Of a DNA stretch of 64,000 bases, positions 37,104 through 45,693 are shown one piece after another. Every line of letters begins with the position of its first letter. Position 1 is the first letter of the stretch. Location of the stretch: the NCBI GenBank assembly GCA_003524085.1, contig DOEC01000021.1, positions 91,621 to 155,620 of the forward strand, read 5' to 3'. The notes under the pieces were generated by a model that did not search any database, was not told where the DNA came from, and worked only from the letters and a program-made list of their open reading frames with translations. The translations under genes were made by a program, and so were the position numbers. The DNA is from Bacillota bacterium (GTDB lineage: Bacteria > Bacillota_I > Bacilli_A > RF39 > UBA660).

Positions 37104-37739
37104 GTGAAGAAGAAAAAAGGTTTTACTTTAACTGAAATATTAGTAGTAATTGTATTAATTGGCGTAATAATGGCAATTGCTATACCTAGTGTAGTAGAAG
37201 TAAGAAAAAGAATTAATAAGAGATTACTTTCTGAAAAAAAGCAAGAAATACTAGTTGCAGCTCAACTTTATGGAAATGATAGAAAATTAACAACTGATAC
37301 ATATATTAATGTTTATACTTTATTAGAAGACTATATTAAAAGAGATGTTGACCCTAACAATACTAACTGTAAAGGCTCTAATACAACAAATGGATGTATA
37401 ATAAATCCAGTGGACGATACAAGTATGAATAATGATAGAATATTAATAAGAGTAAACGGCAAAAGCTTAGTTGCTGTGTGGGATGATGGAAGTGTAATAG
37501 GTGGACTTGAACCATCAAATTTAGTAGAAATAGTAAAATCAAACTTAAATTGTACTGAACAAAATAAGAAAGTAGATGAAGGAAAATGTGTGTATGGTTT
37601 AGATAATACGACTGATCCAAATAATTATTTATACTATAGTGGAATAATGTGGAGAGTACTAGGAGTATATAAAATAGATAACAAAGAAGTTGCTAAACTA
37701 ATATCAAATGATAATGTAGTTTGGGAAATAAGTGCTTAA
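37104..37739 (+). CDS. Type IV pilin-like (prepilin-type N-terminal) protein
   Basis: 211 residues with a GTG start at 37104 preceded by AAGGAAGG. The N-terminus KKKKGFTLTEILVVIVLIGVIMAIAIP is a textbook prepilin-type segment: processing after Gly, Glu at +5. The remainder is an extracellular domain with Cys residues (NCKGS, NGCI, NCTEQ, GKCVYG). No pilus assembly genes are nearby; processing would depend on a peptidase elsewhere. Confidence 0.85.
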   Translation: MKKKKGFTLTEILVVIVLIGVIMAIAIPSVVEVRKRINKRLLSEKKQEILVAAQLYGNDRKLTTDTYINVYTLLEDYIKRDVDPNNTNCKGSNTTNGCIINPVDDTSMNNDRILIRVNGKSLVAVWDDGSVIGGLEPSNLVEIVKSNLNCTEQNKKVDEGKCVYGLDNTTDPNNYLYYSGIMWRVLGVYKIDNKEVAKLISNDNVVWEISA

Positions 37740-37758
37740 AAGCACTTTTAATTTTTGA
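37730..37758 (+). terminator. Intrinsic terminator of the pilin-like gene
   Basis: AAGTGCT (37730-37736), loop TAAA, AGCACTT (37741-37747), then T-rich. Confidence 0.8.
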
Positions 37759-37807
37759 ATATTTGTGATAAAATAGAGAACAATTAATTTTGGAAAGGGG
37801 AAAAATT

Positions 37808-39109
37808 ATGAAAACAATATGTTTAGTAGGAAAACCTAATGTTGGTAAAAGTACTTTATTTAATAGACTTGTTGGAAAGAAAATATCTATAATTGAAGAT
37901 ATACCAGGTGTTACAAGAGATAGAATTTATAGTAAAGCTACATATAATGATACATCTTTTTATTTAATAGATACTGGTGGAATAGACTATAGTGAAGGAA
38001 CTTTTAACGACGAGATAAAAGCGCAAGTAATGATAGGAATTGACGAAAGTGACGTTATTATCTTTGTAGTGGATGGTAAAGAAGGAGTTACTTCTAATGA
38101 TTTATTAATAAGAGATATGTTAAGAAAGACTAATAAAAAAGTAATCGTGGCAATTAATAAAGTGGATAATAAACTTACTGAAGAGAATATTTATGACTTT
38201 TATACACTTGGATTTGACTATTATATTCCAATATCTGCAGAACATAATGTAGGAATAAATAAACTTATGGAAGAGGCAACATCTGACTTTAATTTGGAAG
38301 AAGAAAGAGTTGATGATAGACTTAAATTTAGTGTAATAGGTAGACCTAATGTTGGTAAATCCAGTTTAGTAAATGCTTTGTTAAATGAAGACAGAGTAAT
38401 AGTAAGTGATGTAGCTGGTACTACAAGAGACGCAATTGATACAACTTTAACTTATGATAAAAATGAGTATGTTTTAATTGATACAGCTGGACTTAGAAAA
38501 AAAGGTAAGATATATGAGAGTGTAGAAAAGTATAGTTTACTAAGAAGTATGAAAGCAATTGATAGAAGTGACGTGTGTATTCTTGTAATTAATGCTTCAG
38601 AAGGTATAATTGAACATGATAAACATATTGCTGGATATGCAATTGAAGCAGGTAAAGCTTTAGTACTTGTGGTTAATAAATGGGATACAGTAGATAATAA
38701 AGATGAAGAAATGAAGTTATGGAAAAAGAAGATTAAAGATAATTTTCAATTTATGCCTTATGTTAAAGTATGCTTTTTAAGTGCTAAAACTAGAAAAAGA
38801 ATAAATACACTTATGCCTTTAGTACTTGAAAGTTATGCTAATGCTACTAAAGAAATAAAGACAAACGTTATAAATGAAATTATATTAGATGCATTTATAG
38901 AAACTCCACCACCATCTTATAAGGGTAGAAGACTTAAAATTTATTTTGCACATCAAAGTGGAACTAAGCCACCAAAATTTGATATAGAAGTTAATTCTAA
39001 AGGACTAATACACTTTAGTTATGAAAGATATTTAGAAAATAAGATAAGAAGTAATATAGATTTTAGTGGTACGCCAATTATTCTTAACTTTAAAAATAAA
39101 GGCGAGTAA
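37808..39109 (+). CDS. der: Ribosome biogenesis GTPase Der (EngA)
   Basis: 433 residues from ATG 37808, preceded by AAAGGGG; the upstream TTG at 37790 is not needed. Two tandem GTPase domains: GKPNVGKST and GRPNVGKSS, DTGGID and DTAGLR, NKVD and NKWD, followed by a KH-like domain ending in INLNFKNK-type sequence. Der assists 50S assembly. Confidence 0.97.
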   Translation: MKTICLVGKPNVGKSTLFNRLVGKKISIIEDIPGVTRDRIYSKATYNDTSFYLIDTGGIDYSEGTFNDEIKAQVMIGIDESDVIIFVVDGKEGVTSNDLLIRDMLRKTNKKVIVAINKVDNKLTEENIYDFYTLGFDYYIPISAEHNVGINKLMEEATSDFNLEEERVDDRLKFSVIGRPNVGKSSLVNALLNEDRVIVSDVAGTTRDAIDTTLTYDKNEYVLIDTAGLRKKGKIYESVEKYSLLRSMKAIDRSDVCILVINASEGIIEHDKHIAGYAIEAGKALVLVVNKWDTVDNKDEEMKLWKKKIKDNFQFMPYVKVCFLSAKTRKRINTLMPLVLESYANATKEIKTNVINEIILDAFIETPPPSYKGRRLKIYFAHQSGTKPPKFDIEVNSKGLIHFSYERYLENKIRSNIDFSGTPIILNFKNKGE

Positions 39110-39112
39110 GTC

Positions 39113-39141
39113 TTGCATAAAGTTAAATAGTTTAGTATAAT
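39113..39141 (+). promoter_or_regulatory. Promoter of the plus-strand antitoxin-like RNA
   Basis: TTGCAT (39113-39118), 17-bp spacer, TATAAT (39136-39141), just after der. It belongs to the 500-bp gap 39110-39622, which holds the candidate toxin-antitoxin locus and the rpsO leader. Confidence 0.7.
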
Positions 39142-39147
39142 GTATAT

Positions 39148-39257
39148 AGAGGAGAAATCTTCATATAATAAAAAAGGAACATTTAATTTCACAGTTAAGT
39201 GTCACCTGTTGTTTGTAATTAAAAAAGCACCATCAATGGCGAATCAGGTGCTTTTTT
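39148..39257 (+). ncRNA. Candidate antitoxin RNA, convergent with the 17-residue peptide mRNA
   Basis: Expected transcript of about 110 nt from the promoter at 39113-39141 to the terminator at 39221-39257. No plausible reading frame. It overlaps the 3' end of the minus-strand peptide mRNA and carries GTGTCACC (39199-39206), the reverse complement of GGTGACAC at 39361-39368 near that mRNA's 5' end. The layout resembles TxpA/RatA- and BsrG/SR4-type loci. Confidence 0.5.
39221..39257. terminator. Shared bidirectional terminator of the toxin-antitoxin-like locus
   Basis: AAAAAAGCACC (39221-39231) pairs with GGTGCTTTTTT (39247-39257): T run on either strand. Confidence 0.85.
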
Positions 39258-39281
39258 ATTTTTGTTTGATTATAATGAATA

Positions 39282-39335
39282 TTAATAAAAAATAATTATG
39301 ATTAATGCTGTTATTAAGAAGTCTTTTTTTGACAT
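39282..39335 (-). CDS. 17-residue hydrophobic peptide, candidate type I toxin
   Basis: Reads MSKKDFLITALIIIIFY on the minus strand: two Lys then an uninterrupted hydrophobic helix. The ribosome site GGAGGTGATAATT directly before the ATG is near-ideal, a strong sign that so short a frame is translated. A promoter lies upstream and a terminator downstream, giving a discrete mRNA of about 170 nt. Size and composition match small membrane toxins such as Ibs. No homologue is recognised; toxicity is inferred. Confidence 0.6.
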   Translation of the reverse strand: MSKKDFLITALIIIIFY

Positions 39336-39395
39336 AATTATCACCTCCTAAAAGAAACTCGGTGACACCTAACAAATTAAATATTCCATGTATAA

Positions 39396-39424
39396 ATTAT
39401 AACATAGTTGATAAGTTAAATCAA
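39396..39424 (-). promoter_or_regulatory. Promoter of the 17-residue peptide mRNA
   Basis: On the minus strand: TTGATT (39424-39419), 17-bp spacer, TATAAT (39401-39396). Leader of about 55 nt before the ATG contains GGTGTCACC. Confidence 0.75.
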
Positions 39425-39508
39425 TATAAAAAAGAACAAATTTTTGTGTATTTGCGTAACCTTATTTATCTAAGAATACATTGCAAATGGTTGCACTAAA
39501 AAAATAAC

Positions 39509-39537
39509 TTGCAATTTAAGTAAAGTTACTGTATAAT
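39509..39537 (+). promoter_or_regulatory. SigA-type promoter of rpsO
   Basis: TTGCAA (39509-39514), 17-bp spacer, TATAAT (39532-39537). The leader to ATG 39623 is about 80 nt, long enough for an S15 autoregulatory fold, though I cannot define one. Confidence 0.75.
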
Positions 39538-39622
39538 TAGTTATGTAAGTTTTTTCAAGGTCTTTAGATACTCCAACTTTTGACTATGATTAAACGGTTA
39601 TATTATGAAAGGAGAAATTAAA

Positions 39623-39892
39623 ATGGCTTTAACAAAAGAAGTAAAATCTGCTATTGTAAAAGAATATCAAAGAGATGCAAAGGATACTGGTAGTGTTGAA
39701 GTTCAAGTTGCTATTTTAACTGAAGAAATTAAAGTTTTAACTGAACATTTAAAGGAACATATCCATGACTTCCACTCAAAAAGAGGACTTTTACAAAAAG
39801 TAGGTAAAAGAAGAAGTTTATTAGATTATCTAAGGAAAACAGATGTTGTTAGATATCGTGAACTTATTAGTAAATTAGGATTAAGAAAGTAG
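39623..39892 (+). CDS. rpsO: 30S ribosomal protein S15
   Basis: 89 residues, exact family length, from ATG 39623 with AAAGGAG upstream; the ATG at 39605 would add six atypical residues. Signature DTGSVEVQVAILTEEI and HIHDFHSKRGLLQKVGKRRSLLDYL. Binds 16S rRNA helix 22 early in assembly. pnp follows after a terminator, the widespread rpsO-pnp order. Confidence 0.98.
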   Translation: MALTKEVKSAIVKEYQRDAKDTGSVEVQVAILTEEIKVLTEHLKEHIHDFHSKRGLLQKVGKRRSLLDYLRKTDVVRYRELISKLGLRK

Positions 39893-39920
39893 GCACTTTG
39901 TTTTAAGTGTCTATTTTTTT
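39890..39920 (+). terminator. Intrinsic terminator between rpsO and pnp
   Basis: TAGGCACTT (39890-39898) pairs with AAGTGTCTA (39905-39913), then T run; read-through probably feeds pnp. Confidence 0.75.
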
Positions 39921-39937
39921 GGAAAGAAGGAAAATAT

Positions 39938-42094
39938 ATGAGAAAAGATTTTGAGTATGAATTTTTAGGAAAGAAAATAGTAGTGGAAACTGGAGAACTT
40001 GCAAAACAAGCTAATGGAGCAGTTTTAGTTAGATATGAAGATACAGTAATACTTAGTACTGCTGTTATGAGTAATAACGTTAGTACTGCAGACTTTTTTC
40101 CACTTACAATACTATATCAAGAAAAATTATATTCAGTAGGTAAAATACCAGGTGGATTTATAAAAAGAGAAGGCCGTCCAACTGATGCGGCTACATTAAC
40201 TGCAAGAGTTATTGATAGACCAATAAGGCCAATGTTTGATGAAAACTTCAGAAATGAAGTGCAAGTTGTTAACACAGTGTTAAGTGTTGACAATGATTAT
40301 ACTCCAGAAATGACTGCACTTTTTGGAACAAGTTTAGCTCTTGGAATAAGTAGTATTCCATTTGATGGACCAGTTGCAGGTGTTAAAGTTGGTAAAATTG
40401 ACGGGGTACTTAAAGTTAATCCAACAGTAGAAGAGATGGAAAGAAGTACAATTGATTTAACAGTTGCTGGTACTAAAAACGCTATAAACATGGTTGAAAG
40501 TGGTAGTAAAGAAGTATCAGAAGAAGAAATGTTAGAAGCCTTAATGTTTGGTCATGAACATATTAAAGAATTATGTTTAATACAAGAAGATATTATTAAT
40601 GAAGTTGGTAAAGAAAAAATAAGTGTAGAACTTGCATCTCTTGACCCTGAAATAGTTAATGAAGTAGAAAGTGACATTAAGAATGATATGGTTATGGCTA
40701 TCCAAATTAAAGACAAACTAGAAAAATATGCTAGAATTGACGAGTTAAAAGAAAGAGCAATAACTAATTATACAGAGAAACATGCTGAAAGTGAAACTTT
40801 AGAAAGCGAATTAAAGCAAGTTAAAAAGATAGCTGATAATATAGAAGCAACTGAAGTAAGAAGATTAATAACTGATGAGAAAGTAAGACCTGACGGAAGA
40901 GGTATGACTGAGATAAGAGAGTTATCTACAAGAAAAGACTTACTTCCAAGAACTCACGGAAGTGCATTATTTACTCGTGGGCAAACTCAAGCACTTGCAA
41001 TAACTACATTAGGTGCTTTAGGAGAACATCAAATACTTGACGGTATTATGCCAGAAGACGAGAAAAGATTTATGTTCCATTATAACTTCCCAGCATTTAG
41101 TGTTGGTGAAACTGGTAGATATGGTGCCCCTGGTAGACGTGAAATCGGTCATGGTGCACTTGCTGAAAGAGCACTACTTCAAGTAATGCCAGATGAAGCA
41201 GAATTTCCTTATACAGTTCGTGTAGTAAGTGAAGTACTTGAAAGTAATGGTTCATCATCTCAAGCAAGTATATGTGCAGGATGCATGAGTTTAATGACTG
41301 CAGGTGTTCCAATAAAAGCACCAGTAGCTGGTATTGCAATGGGACTAATTACTGAAGACGGTACATGCGACTCAAACTACACAATACTTACTGATATACA
41401 AGGACTTGAAGATCATATGGGAGATATGGACTTTAAGGTAGCTGGTACTAGAAAAGGTATAACTGCACTTCAAATGGATATCAAAATTAAAGGTATTACA
41501 AAAAATATCTTCAAGGAAGCCCTAGCGCAAGCAAAAACTGCTAGAATGGAAATACTTGACGTTATGGAAAAAGAAATAGCTGAACCTAGAAAAGAATTAA
41601 GTCCTTATGCACCAAAGATTAAGACAATGCAGATTAATCCAGATAAGATTAAAGATGTAATTGGTCGTGGTGGAGAAATGATTACTAAGATTATCCTAGA
41701 AAGTTCAGGTGTTAATACAGTTAACGATAAAGACGCTGTTAAAATTGATATAGAAGATGATGGAAGAGTAATAGCATACCATACAGACTATGCAATAATT
41801 GATAAAGCGCTTGCTATGATAGAAGAAGTAGTAAGAGAAGTTGAAATTGGTAAAGTTTATACGGGTAAAGTTAAGACAATTGAAGACTTCGGATGCTTTG
41901 TAGAATTATGGCCTGGTTGTGAAGGACTTGTACACGTAAGTCAACTTGATGTAAAACGTGTTGAGAAACCTAGCGATGTAGTTAAAGTAGGAGACGAAAT
42001 CGTGGTAAAAGCAACTGGATTTGATAAACGTGGTAAATTAAATCTTTCAAGAAAAGAAGTATTAATGGGTAATAAAGACAAGGAAGAAAATTAA
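39938..42094 (+). CDS. pnp: Polyribonucleotide nucleotidyltransferase (PNPase)
   Basis: 718 residues: two RNase PH domains (first with FIKREGRPTDAATLTARVIDRPIRP; second with RPDGRGMTEIRELS and SNGSSSQASICAGCMSLM), KH domain near 555-615 (KDVIGRGGEMITKI), S1 domain near 620-690 (GKVYTGKVKTIEDFGCFVEL). A 3'-5' phosphorolytic exonuclease of mRNA decay. No separate promoter seen; probably expressed from the rpsO promoter. GGAAAGAAGG precedes ATG 39938. Confidence 0.98.
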   Translation: MRKDFEYEFLGKKIVVETGELAKQANGAVLVRYEDTVILSTAVMSNNVSTADFFPLTILYQEKLYSVGKIPGGFIKREGRPTDAATLTARVIDRPIRPMFDENFRNEVQVVNTVLSVDNDYTPEMTALFGTSLALGISSIPFDGPVAGVKVGKIDGVLKVNPTVEEMERSTIDLTVAGTKNAINMVESGSKEVSEEEMLEALMFGHEHIKELCLIQEDIINEVGKEKISVELASLDPEIVNEVESDIKNDMVMAIQIKDKLEKYARIDELKERAITNYTEKHAESETLESELKQVKKIADNIEATEVRRLITDEKVRPDGRGMTEIRELSTRKDLLPRTHGSALFTRGQTQALAITTLGALGEHQILDGIMPEDEKRFMFHYNFPAFSVGETGRYGAPGRREIGHGALAERALLQVMPDEAEFPYTVRVVSEVLESNGSSSQASICAGCMSLMTAGVPIKAPVAGIAMGLITEDGTCDSNYTILTDIQGLEDHMGDMDFKVAGTRKGITALQMDIKIKGITKNIFKEALAQAKTARMEILDVMEKEIAEPRKELSPYAPKIKTMQINPDKIKDVIGRGGEMITKIILESSGVNTVNDKDAVKIDIEDDGRVIAYHTDYAIIDKALAMIEEVVREVEIGKVYTGKVKTIEDFGCFVELWPGCEGLVHVSQLDVKRVEKPSDVVKVGDEIVVKATGFDKRGKLNLSRKEVLMGNKDKEEN

Positions 42095-42118
42095 TTCTTC
42101 CTTTTTAAAGGAGAATGT

Positions 42119-42634
42119 ATGATAAATGTAGTTTTATATGAACCAGAAATACCAGCAAACACTGGAAATATTATGAGAACTTGTGTTGCAACAAATACTA
42201 AGTTACACTTAATTAAACCGTTGGGCTTTAGTTTAGAAGATAAATATGTTAAAAGAAGTGGAGTAAATTATATAGATAAGTGTGACTATACAGTTTATGA
42301 AAATATTGATGACTTCTTTAGTAAAAACAATGGAACTTTCTACTTTCTAACAAGATATGGTACTAAACCACACACTAGTTTTGACTATTCAAATAAAGAA
42401 GAGAACATCTATTTCTTCTTTGGAAAAGAAAGTACTGGAATTCCTTTAGATATACTAAAAGAACATTTAGATAATTGCATGAGAATACCTATGACTAGTA
42501 ATGTGCGTGCATTAAACGTAAGTAACTCAGTTGCAGTAATGGTTTATGAAGCATTAAGACAACAAGACTTTAACGATTTGTTAAGATACGAACCACATAA
42601 AGATAAAGATATCATAGCGAATTATCACGAATAA
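42119..42634 (+). CDS. trmL: tRNA (cytidine/uridine-34 2'-O)-methyltransferase TrmL
   Basis: 171 residues, SPOUT fold with the deep knot motifs PEIPANTGNIMRTCVAT, FFFGKESTGIP and RIPMTSNVRALNVSNSVAVMVYE. TrmL methylates the wobble nucleotide of some leucine tRNAs. Starts 24 bp after pnp with AAAGGAG, so probably co-transcribed. Confidence 0.94.
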   Translation: MINVVLYEPEIPANTGNIMRTCVATNTKLHLIKPLGFSLEDKYVKRSGVNYIDKCDYTVYENIDDFFSKNNGTFYFLTRYGTKPHTSFDYSNKEENIYFFFGKESTGIPLDILKEHLDNCMRIPMTSNVRALNVSNSVAVMVYEALRQQDFNDLLRYEPHKDKDIIANYHE

Positions 42635-42640
42635 AAATGT

Positions 42641-42669
42641 TTTACAATTAAAGAAAAACATGATATAAT
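42641..42669 (+). promoter_or_regulatory. SigA-type promoter of the tyrS T-box leader
   Basis: TTTACA (42641-42646), 17-bp spacer, TATAAT (42664-42669). Confidence 0.75.
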
Positions 42670-42675
42670 TTAATC

Positions 42676-42872
42676 ATTAATTGCATGAAGAAGTAAAAGT
42701 AGTTTTATATCTAATTTATAGAGAGTTAACATTTGGTGGAAGTTAACAATTGGAATAAAAATGAAATACATACTTTTTAGATTAATAGGTTACGCTTTAT
42801 AGTAAATGAGTATAAAATAAGGTGGTACCACGAATATTTCGTCCTTTGGTAGCCATCTTTTTATTTTTGAGG
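42676..42872 (+). promoter_or_regulatory. T-box leader (tRNA-Tyr) controlling tyrS
   Basis: The T-box core GGTGGTACCACG lies at 42821-42832, followed by a competing hairpin ending in TGGTAGCCATCTTTTT as terminator. Upstream are a long stem I region and UAC triplets near 42767 and 42772 that can serve as the tyrosine specifier. Uncharged tRNA-Tyr should pair with the T-box and prevent termination. Confidence 0.88.
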
Positions 42873-42882
42873 AGGAAAAAAT

Positions 42883-44064
42883 ATGACATTTTATGAAGAA
42901 TTAAAAGAAAGAGGAGTAGTAAAAGATGTAAGTTCGCCTGATTTGGAAGAAAAACTAAACAATGAAAGTTTAACTTTTTATATAGGAACAGATCCAACTG
43001 CAGATAGCTTACATATCGGACATTATGCATCATTTGTGACTGCAAAAAGATTAATGTTACATGGGCACAAGCCTATAGTTTTAGTAGGTGGGGCTACTGG
43101 ATTAATTGGAGACCCTAGACCTACTGCTGAAAGGGAAATTATTTCAAAAGAAACTGTAGAAAAAAATATTCTTGGTTTAACTAAACAAGTTTCAAGCTTA
43201 CTTGACAACAAAGCAACTATAGTAAACAACTATGACTGGACTAAAGATGTAACATTCTTGGACTTTTTAAGAGATATAGGAAAATATATAAATGTTAATT
43301 ATATGCTAAATAAAGATATTATTTCAAGAAGACTTGACAGTGGTATAACTTATGCAGAGTTTTCTTATACTTTACTTCAAGGATATGATTTCTTACACTT
43401 ATATCAAGATAAAAACTGTGTGTTACAAGCTGCTGGAAGTGACCAATGGGGTAACATTACAACTGGTATAGAATTAATAAGAAAAATACTAGGAAAAGAA
43501 GCTTATGGTTTTACAATGCCATTAATACTAGATAAACAAGGTCATAAATTTGGAAAAAGTGAAGGTAATGCTCTTTGGCTTGATAAAGAAAAAACTTCTC
43601 CATATAAGATATATCAATATCTATTAAATAGTGATGATACTAAAGTAGAAGAATACTTAAAAGTATTTACATTCCTTACATTAGAAGAGATAAAGGAAGT
43701 TATGAAAGAACAAAACGCACATCCAGAAACTAGAGTAGCACAAAAGACACTTGCTTATGAAGTTGTAAAGGATTTACATGGTAAAATAGAAGCAGATATT
43801 GCTAGACAAACAAGTTTAGACATTTTTAGTGGAAAAATAAATGACGATATGCCAACTGTTAAAATAGAAGATAAAGAATTAAGTTTAGTAGATTTACTAG
43901 TTAAGTCTAATTTAGCACCTTCTAAAAGTGAAGCAAGAAGACTAATTATTCAAGGCGGAATAAAAGTTAACAATGAAAAAATGACTTATCCTGATGAAGT
44001 AATAACTATAAATGATACCGTTGTGAGTAAAGGAAAAAAGAACATAATAAAAGTAACTCAATAA
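42883..44064 (+). CDS. tyrS: Tyrosyl-tRNA synthetase
   Basis: 393 residues. Class I motifs: HIGH in LHIGHYASF and KFGKS in HKFGKSEGNALW; C-terminal S4-like domain (SKSEARRLIIQGGIKVNNEK). Charges tRNA-Tyr. GAGGAGG precedes ATG 42883; expression is governed by the T-box leader. Confidence 0.98.
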   Translation: MTFYEELKERGVVKDVSSPDLEEKLNNESLTFYIGTDPTADSLHIGHYASFVTAKRLMLHGHKPIVLVGGATGLIGDPRPTAEREIISKETVEKNILGLTKQVSSLLDNKATIVNNYDWTKDVTFLDFLRDIGKYINVNYMLNKDIISRRLDSGITYAEFSYTLLQGYDFLHLYQDKNCVLQAAGSDQWGNITTGIELIRKILGKEAYGFTMPLILDKQGHKFGKSEGNALWLDKEKTSPYKIYQYLLNSDDTKVEEYLKVFTFLTLEEIKEVMKEQNAHPETRVAQKTLAYEVVKDLHGKIEADIARQTSLDIFSGKINDDMPTVKIEDKELSLVDLLVKSNLAPSKSEARRLIIQGGIKVNNEKMTYPDEVITINDTVVSKGKKNIIKVTQ

Positions 44065-44071
44065 TAAATGT

Positions 44072-44099
44072 AAAACTCTTTAATTAGAGTTTTCTTTTT
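44072..44099 (+). terminator. Intrinsic terminator of tyrS
   Basis: AAAACTCT (44072-44079) pairs with AGAGTTTT (44086-44093), then T-rich. Confidence 0.8.
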
Positions 44100-44139
44100 G
44101 CTTAAAATTTGGTAAAATTAGAGTATGGAGATGTTTTAA

Positions 44140-44817
44140 ATGGAAAAAGTTTTGAATAAATTAAAAGATATAGGAGAGTTACTACTACTCATTGTTATTT
44201 ATTTGTTTATACCACAGTTTGTTGGTTTGTTCTTTTACAAAGTAGTGAAGTTATCTGAAGTAACTAGTTTGTATATAGGTAATATTTGTGTAGCTATAAT
44301 ATATTTGATAAAGTATAGAGATATGTTTAAGGAAAGTATTAAGAAGTATTTTAGTAATTTTGCTAAGAACTTTGGAGATAGTTTAAAGTATTGGGGTATA
44401 GGTTTAGCTTTAATGTATTTATTTAATATAATACTAATTTACTTAGTGTTTAATGGTAATATATCTGCTAACGAAGAGTTAAATAGACAAGCAATAACCT
44501 CTTATCCTATAATAGGTTTTATATCAATATCAATAGTTGCGCCTTTAGTTGAAGAAATGTTATTCCGTTATGGACTTAGAAAAGTAACAGGAAAAACTAA
44601 ATACTTTCCACTTATAACAGCAATACTTTTTGGTGGAGTACATACTCTTGCTGGAATAGGTTTATCTTTAAAGGAACTTTTATTTATATTACCTTATGGT
44701 TCGCTTGGATATGCTTTTGGTTATCTATACAATAAAAGTGATAATATCATATCTACTATAGTAAGTCATAGCATACATAATACTATTGTTTTTATAATAA
44801 TTTTAACGGTGGCTTAA
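44140..44817 (+). CDS. CPBP-family intramembrane metalloprotease
   Basis: 225 residues, about seven membrane helices. CPBP (Abi/CAAX-like) motifs: Glu138-Glu139 in LVEEMLFRYGLRK, His168 in FGGVHTL, and a final NxxxH-like SHSIHNT. Family members cleave near membranes or act in bacteriocin immunity. The metallophosphatase-like gene follows 1 bp after the stop, so the two are probably one unit. Confidence 0.87.
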   Translation: MEKVLNKLKDIGELLLLIVIYLFIPQFVGLFFYKVVKLSEVTSLYIGNICVAIIYLIKYRDMFKESIKKYFSNFAKNFGDSLKYWGIGLALMYLFNIILIYLVFNGNISANEELNRQAITSYPIIGFISISIVAPLVEEMLFRYGLRKVTGKTKYFPLITAILFGGVHTLAGIGLSLKELLFILPYGSLGYAFGYLYNKSDNIISTIVSHSIHNTIVFIIILTVA

Positions 44818-44818
44818 T

Positions 44819-45661
44819 ATGGAAGAGAAGAGTGTAGAAAAAGAAATTAAAAAAGACTTTAAAAGTAAACTAATAGACATACTAATTATTATAGTAATTG
44901 TTTTAGTAGGACTATTTATGTATGCAAAATATTTAGAACCTAAAACACTTGTAATAAAGGAAACTAGACTTGTAGAAAATGAAATACCACTTTCTTATAG
45001 TGGAGTAAAACTAGTATTCTTTTCAGACTTACTTTTAGGTAGTTCAGTAACAATTGATGAGTTAGATAATGTTGTAAATAAAATAAAAGAATTAAAACCG
45101 GATATATTAATTTATGGTGGAAATTTAATTTATAAAGAAACAGGTAAAAAAGAAAAAGTTATATCTTTACTTTCAAGTATAGAAACTTCTATAGGAAAAT
45201 ATTATGTAACAGGTTCACTTGATAAAGACGAGTCTATAGAAATACTTGATAAAAGTGGATTTACTAAGTTAGATAATAACTATGAATTGTTATACTATAA
45301 AGATGTAACTCCAATATGCTTGTATGGAGTGTCTTCTTATATTTTAGGTAATTATAAACTTCTAGACATGTCTAATTGCAAAGGATATTATACAATATTT
45401 GTTAGTCATGAACCAGATGTAGTTAATAAGCTTTCTAATGAAGAAGCTAATCTCGTATTATCAGGAAATACTTTAGGTGGAGAAGTGAATTTACCACTTT
45501 TATCTAAGAAGTATGATGGAAGTACAACATATTATAAAGACTACTATGAAAATAATAATATGTATATATCAAATGGAATAGGGACAAGAACTTATCATTT
45601 AAGATTATTTAATAAACCAAGTATCAGTTTGTTTAGGTTTAAAAGCACAGGCGAAAAATAA
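44819..45661 (+). CDS. Membrane-anchored metallophosphatase-like protein, metal site lost
   Basis: 280 residues with one N-terminal membrane helix (about 18-37), then a YkuE-like calcineurin phosphoesterase fold. Expected motifs are eroded: DLHLG is SDLLLG, GDLID is GGNLIY, GNHD is GSLD, GHTHGGQ is GNTLGGE; only the Asp and the VSHEPD His remain. It is therefore likely a non-catalytic pseudoenzyme. The terminator of the gene overlaps the start region of the next small gene. Confidence 0.72.
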   Translation: MEEKSVEKEIKKDFKSKLIDILIIIVIVLVGLFMYAKYLEPKTLVIKETRLVENEIPLSYSGVKLVFFSDLLLGSSVTIDELDNVVNKIKELKPDILIYGGNLIYKETGKKEKVISLLSSIETSIGKYYVTGSLDKDESIEILDKSGFTKLDNNYELLYYKDVTPICLYGVSSYILGNYKLLDMSNCKGYYTIFVSHEPDVVNKLSNEEANLVLSGNTLGGEVNLPLLSKKYDGSTTYYKDYYENNNMYISNGIGTRTYHLRLFNKPSISLFRFKSTGEK

Positions 45662-45693
45662 AACACTTCATACACTAAAGTAGAGGTGTTTTT
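45662..45693 (+). terminator. Hairpin with T run after the metallophosphatase-like gene
   Basis: AACACTTC pairs with GAGGTGTT (one G-T pair), then TTT. The 3' arm includes the ribosome site of the next small gene, so if made into RNA from upstream the hairpin would hide that site. Confidence 0.55.
45669..45677 (+). promoter_or_regulatory. Candidate SigE/SigK -10 box before the Tyr/Pro-rich gene
   Basis: CATACACTA fits CATAnnnTA and also the SigE -10. The -35 is not clear. Confidence 0.35.
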
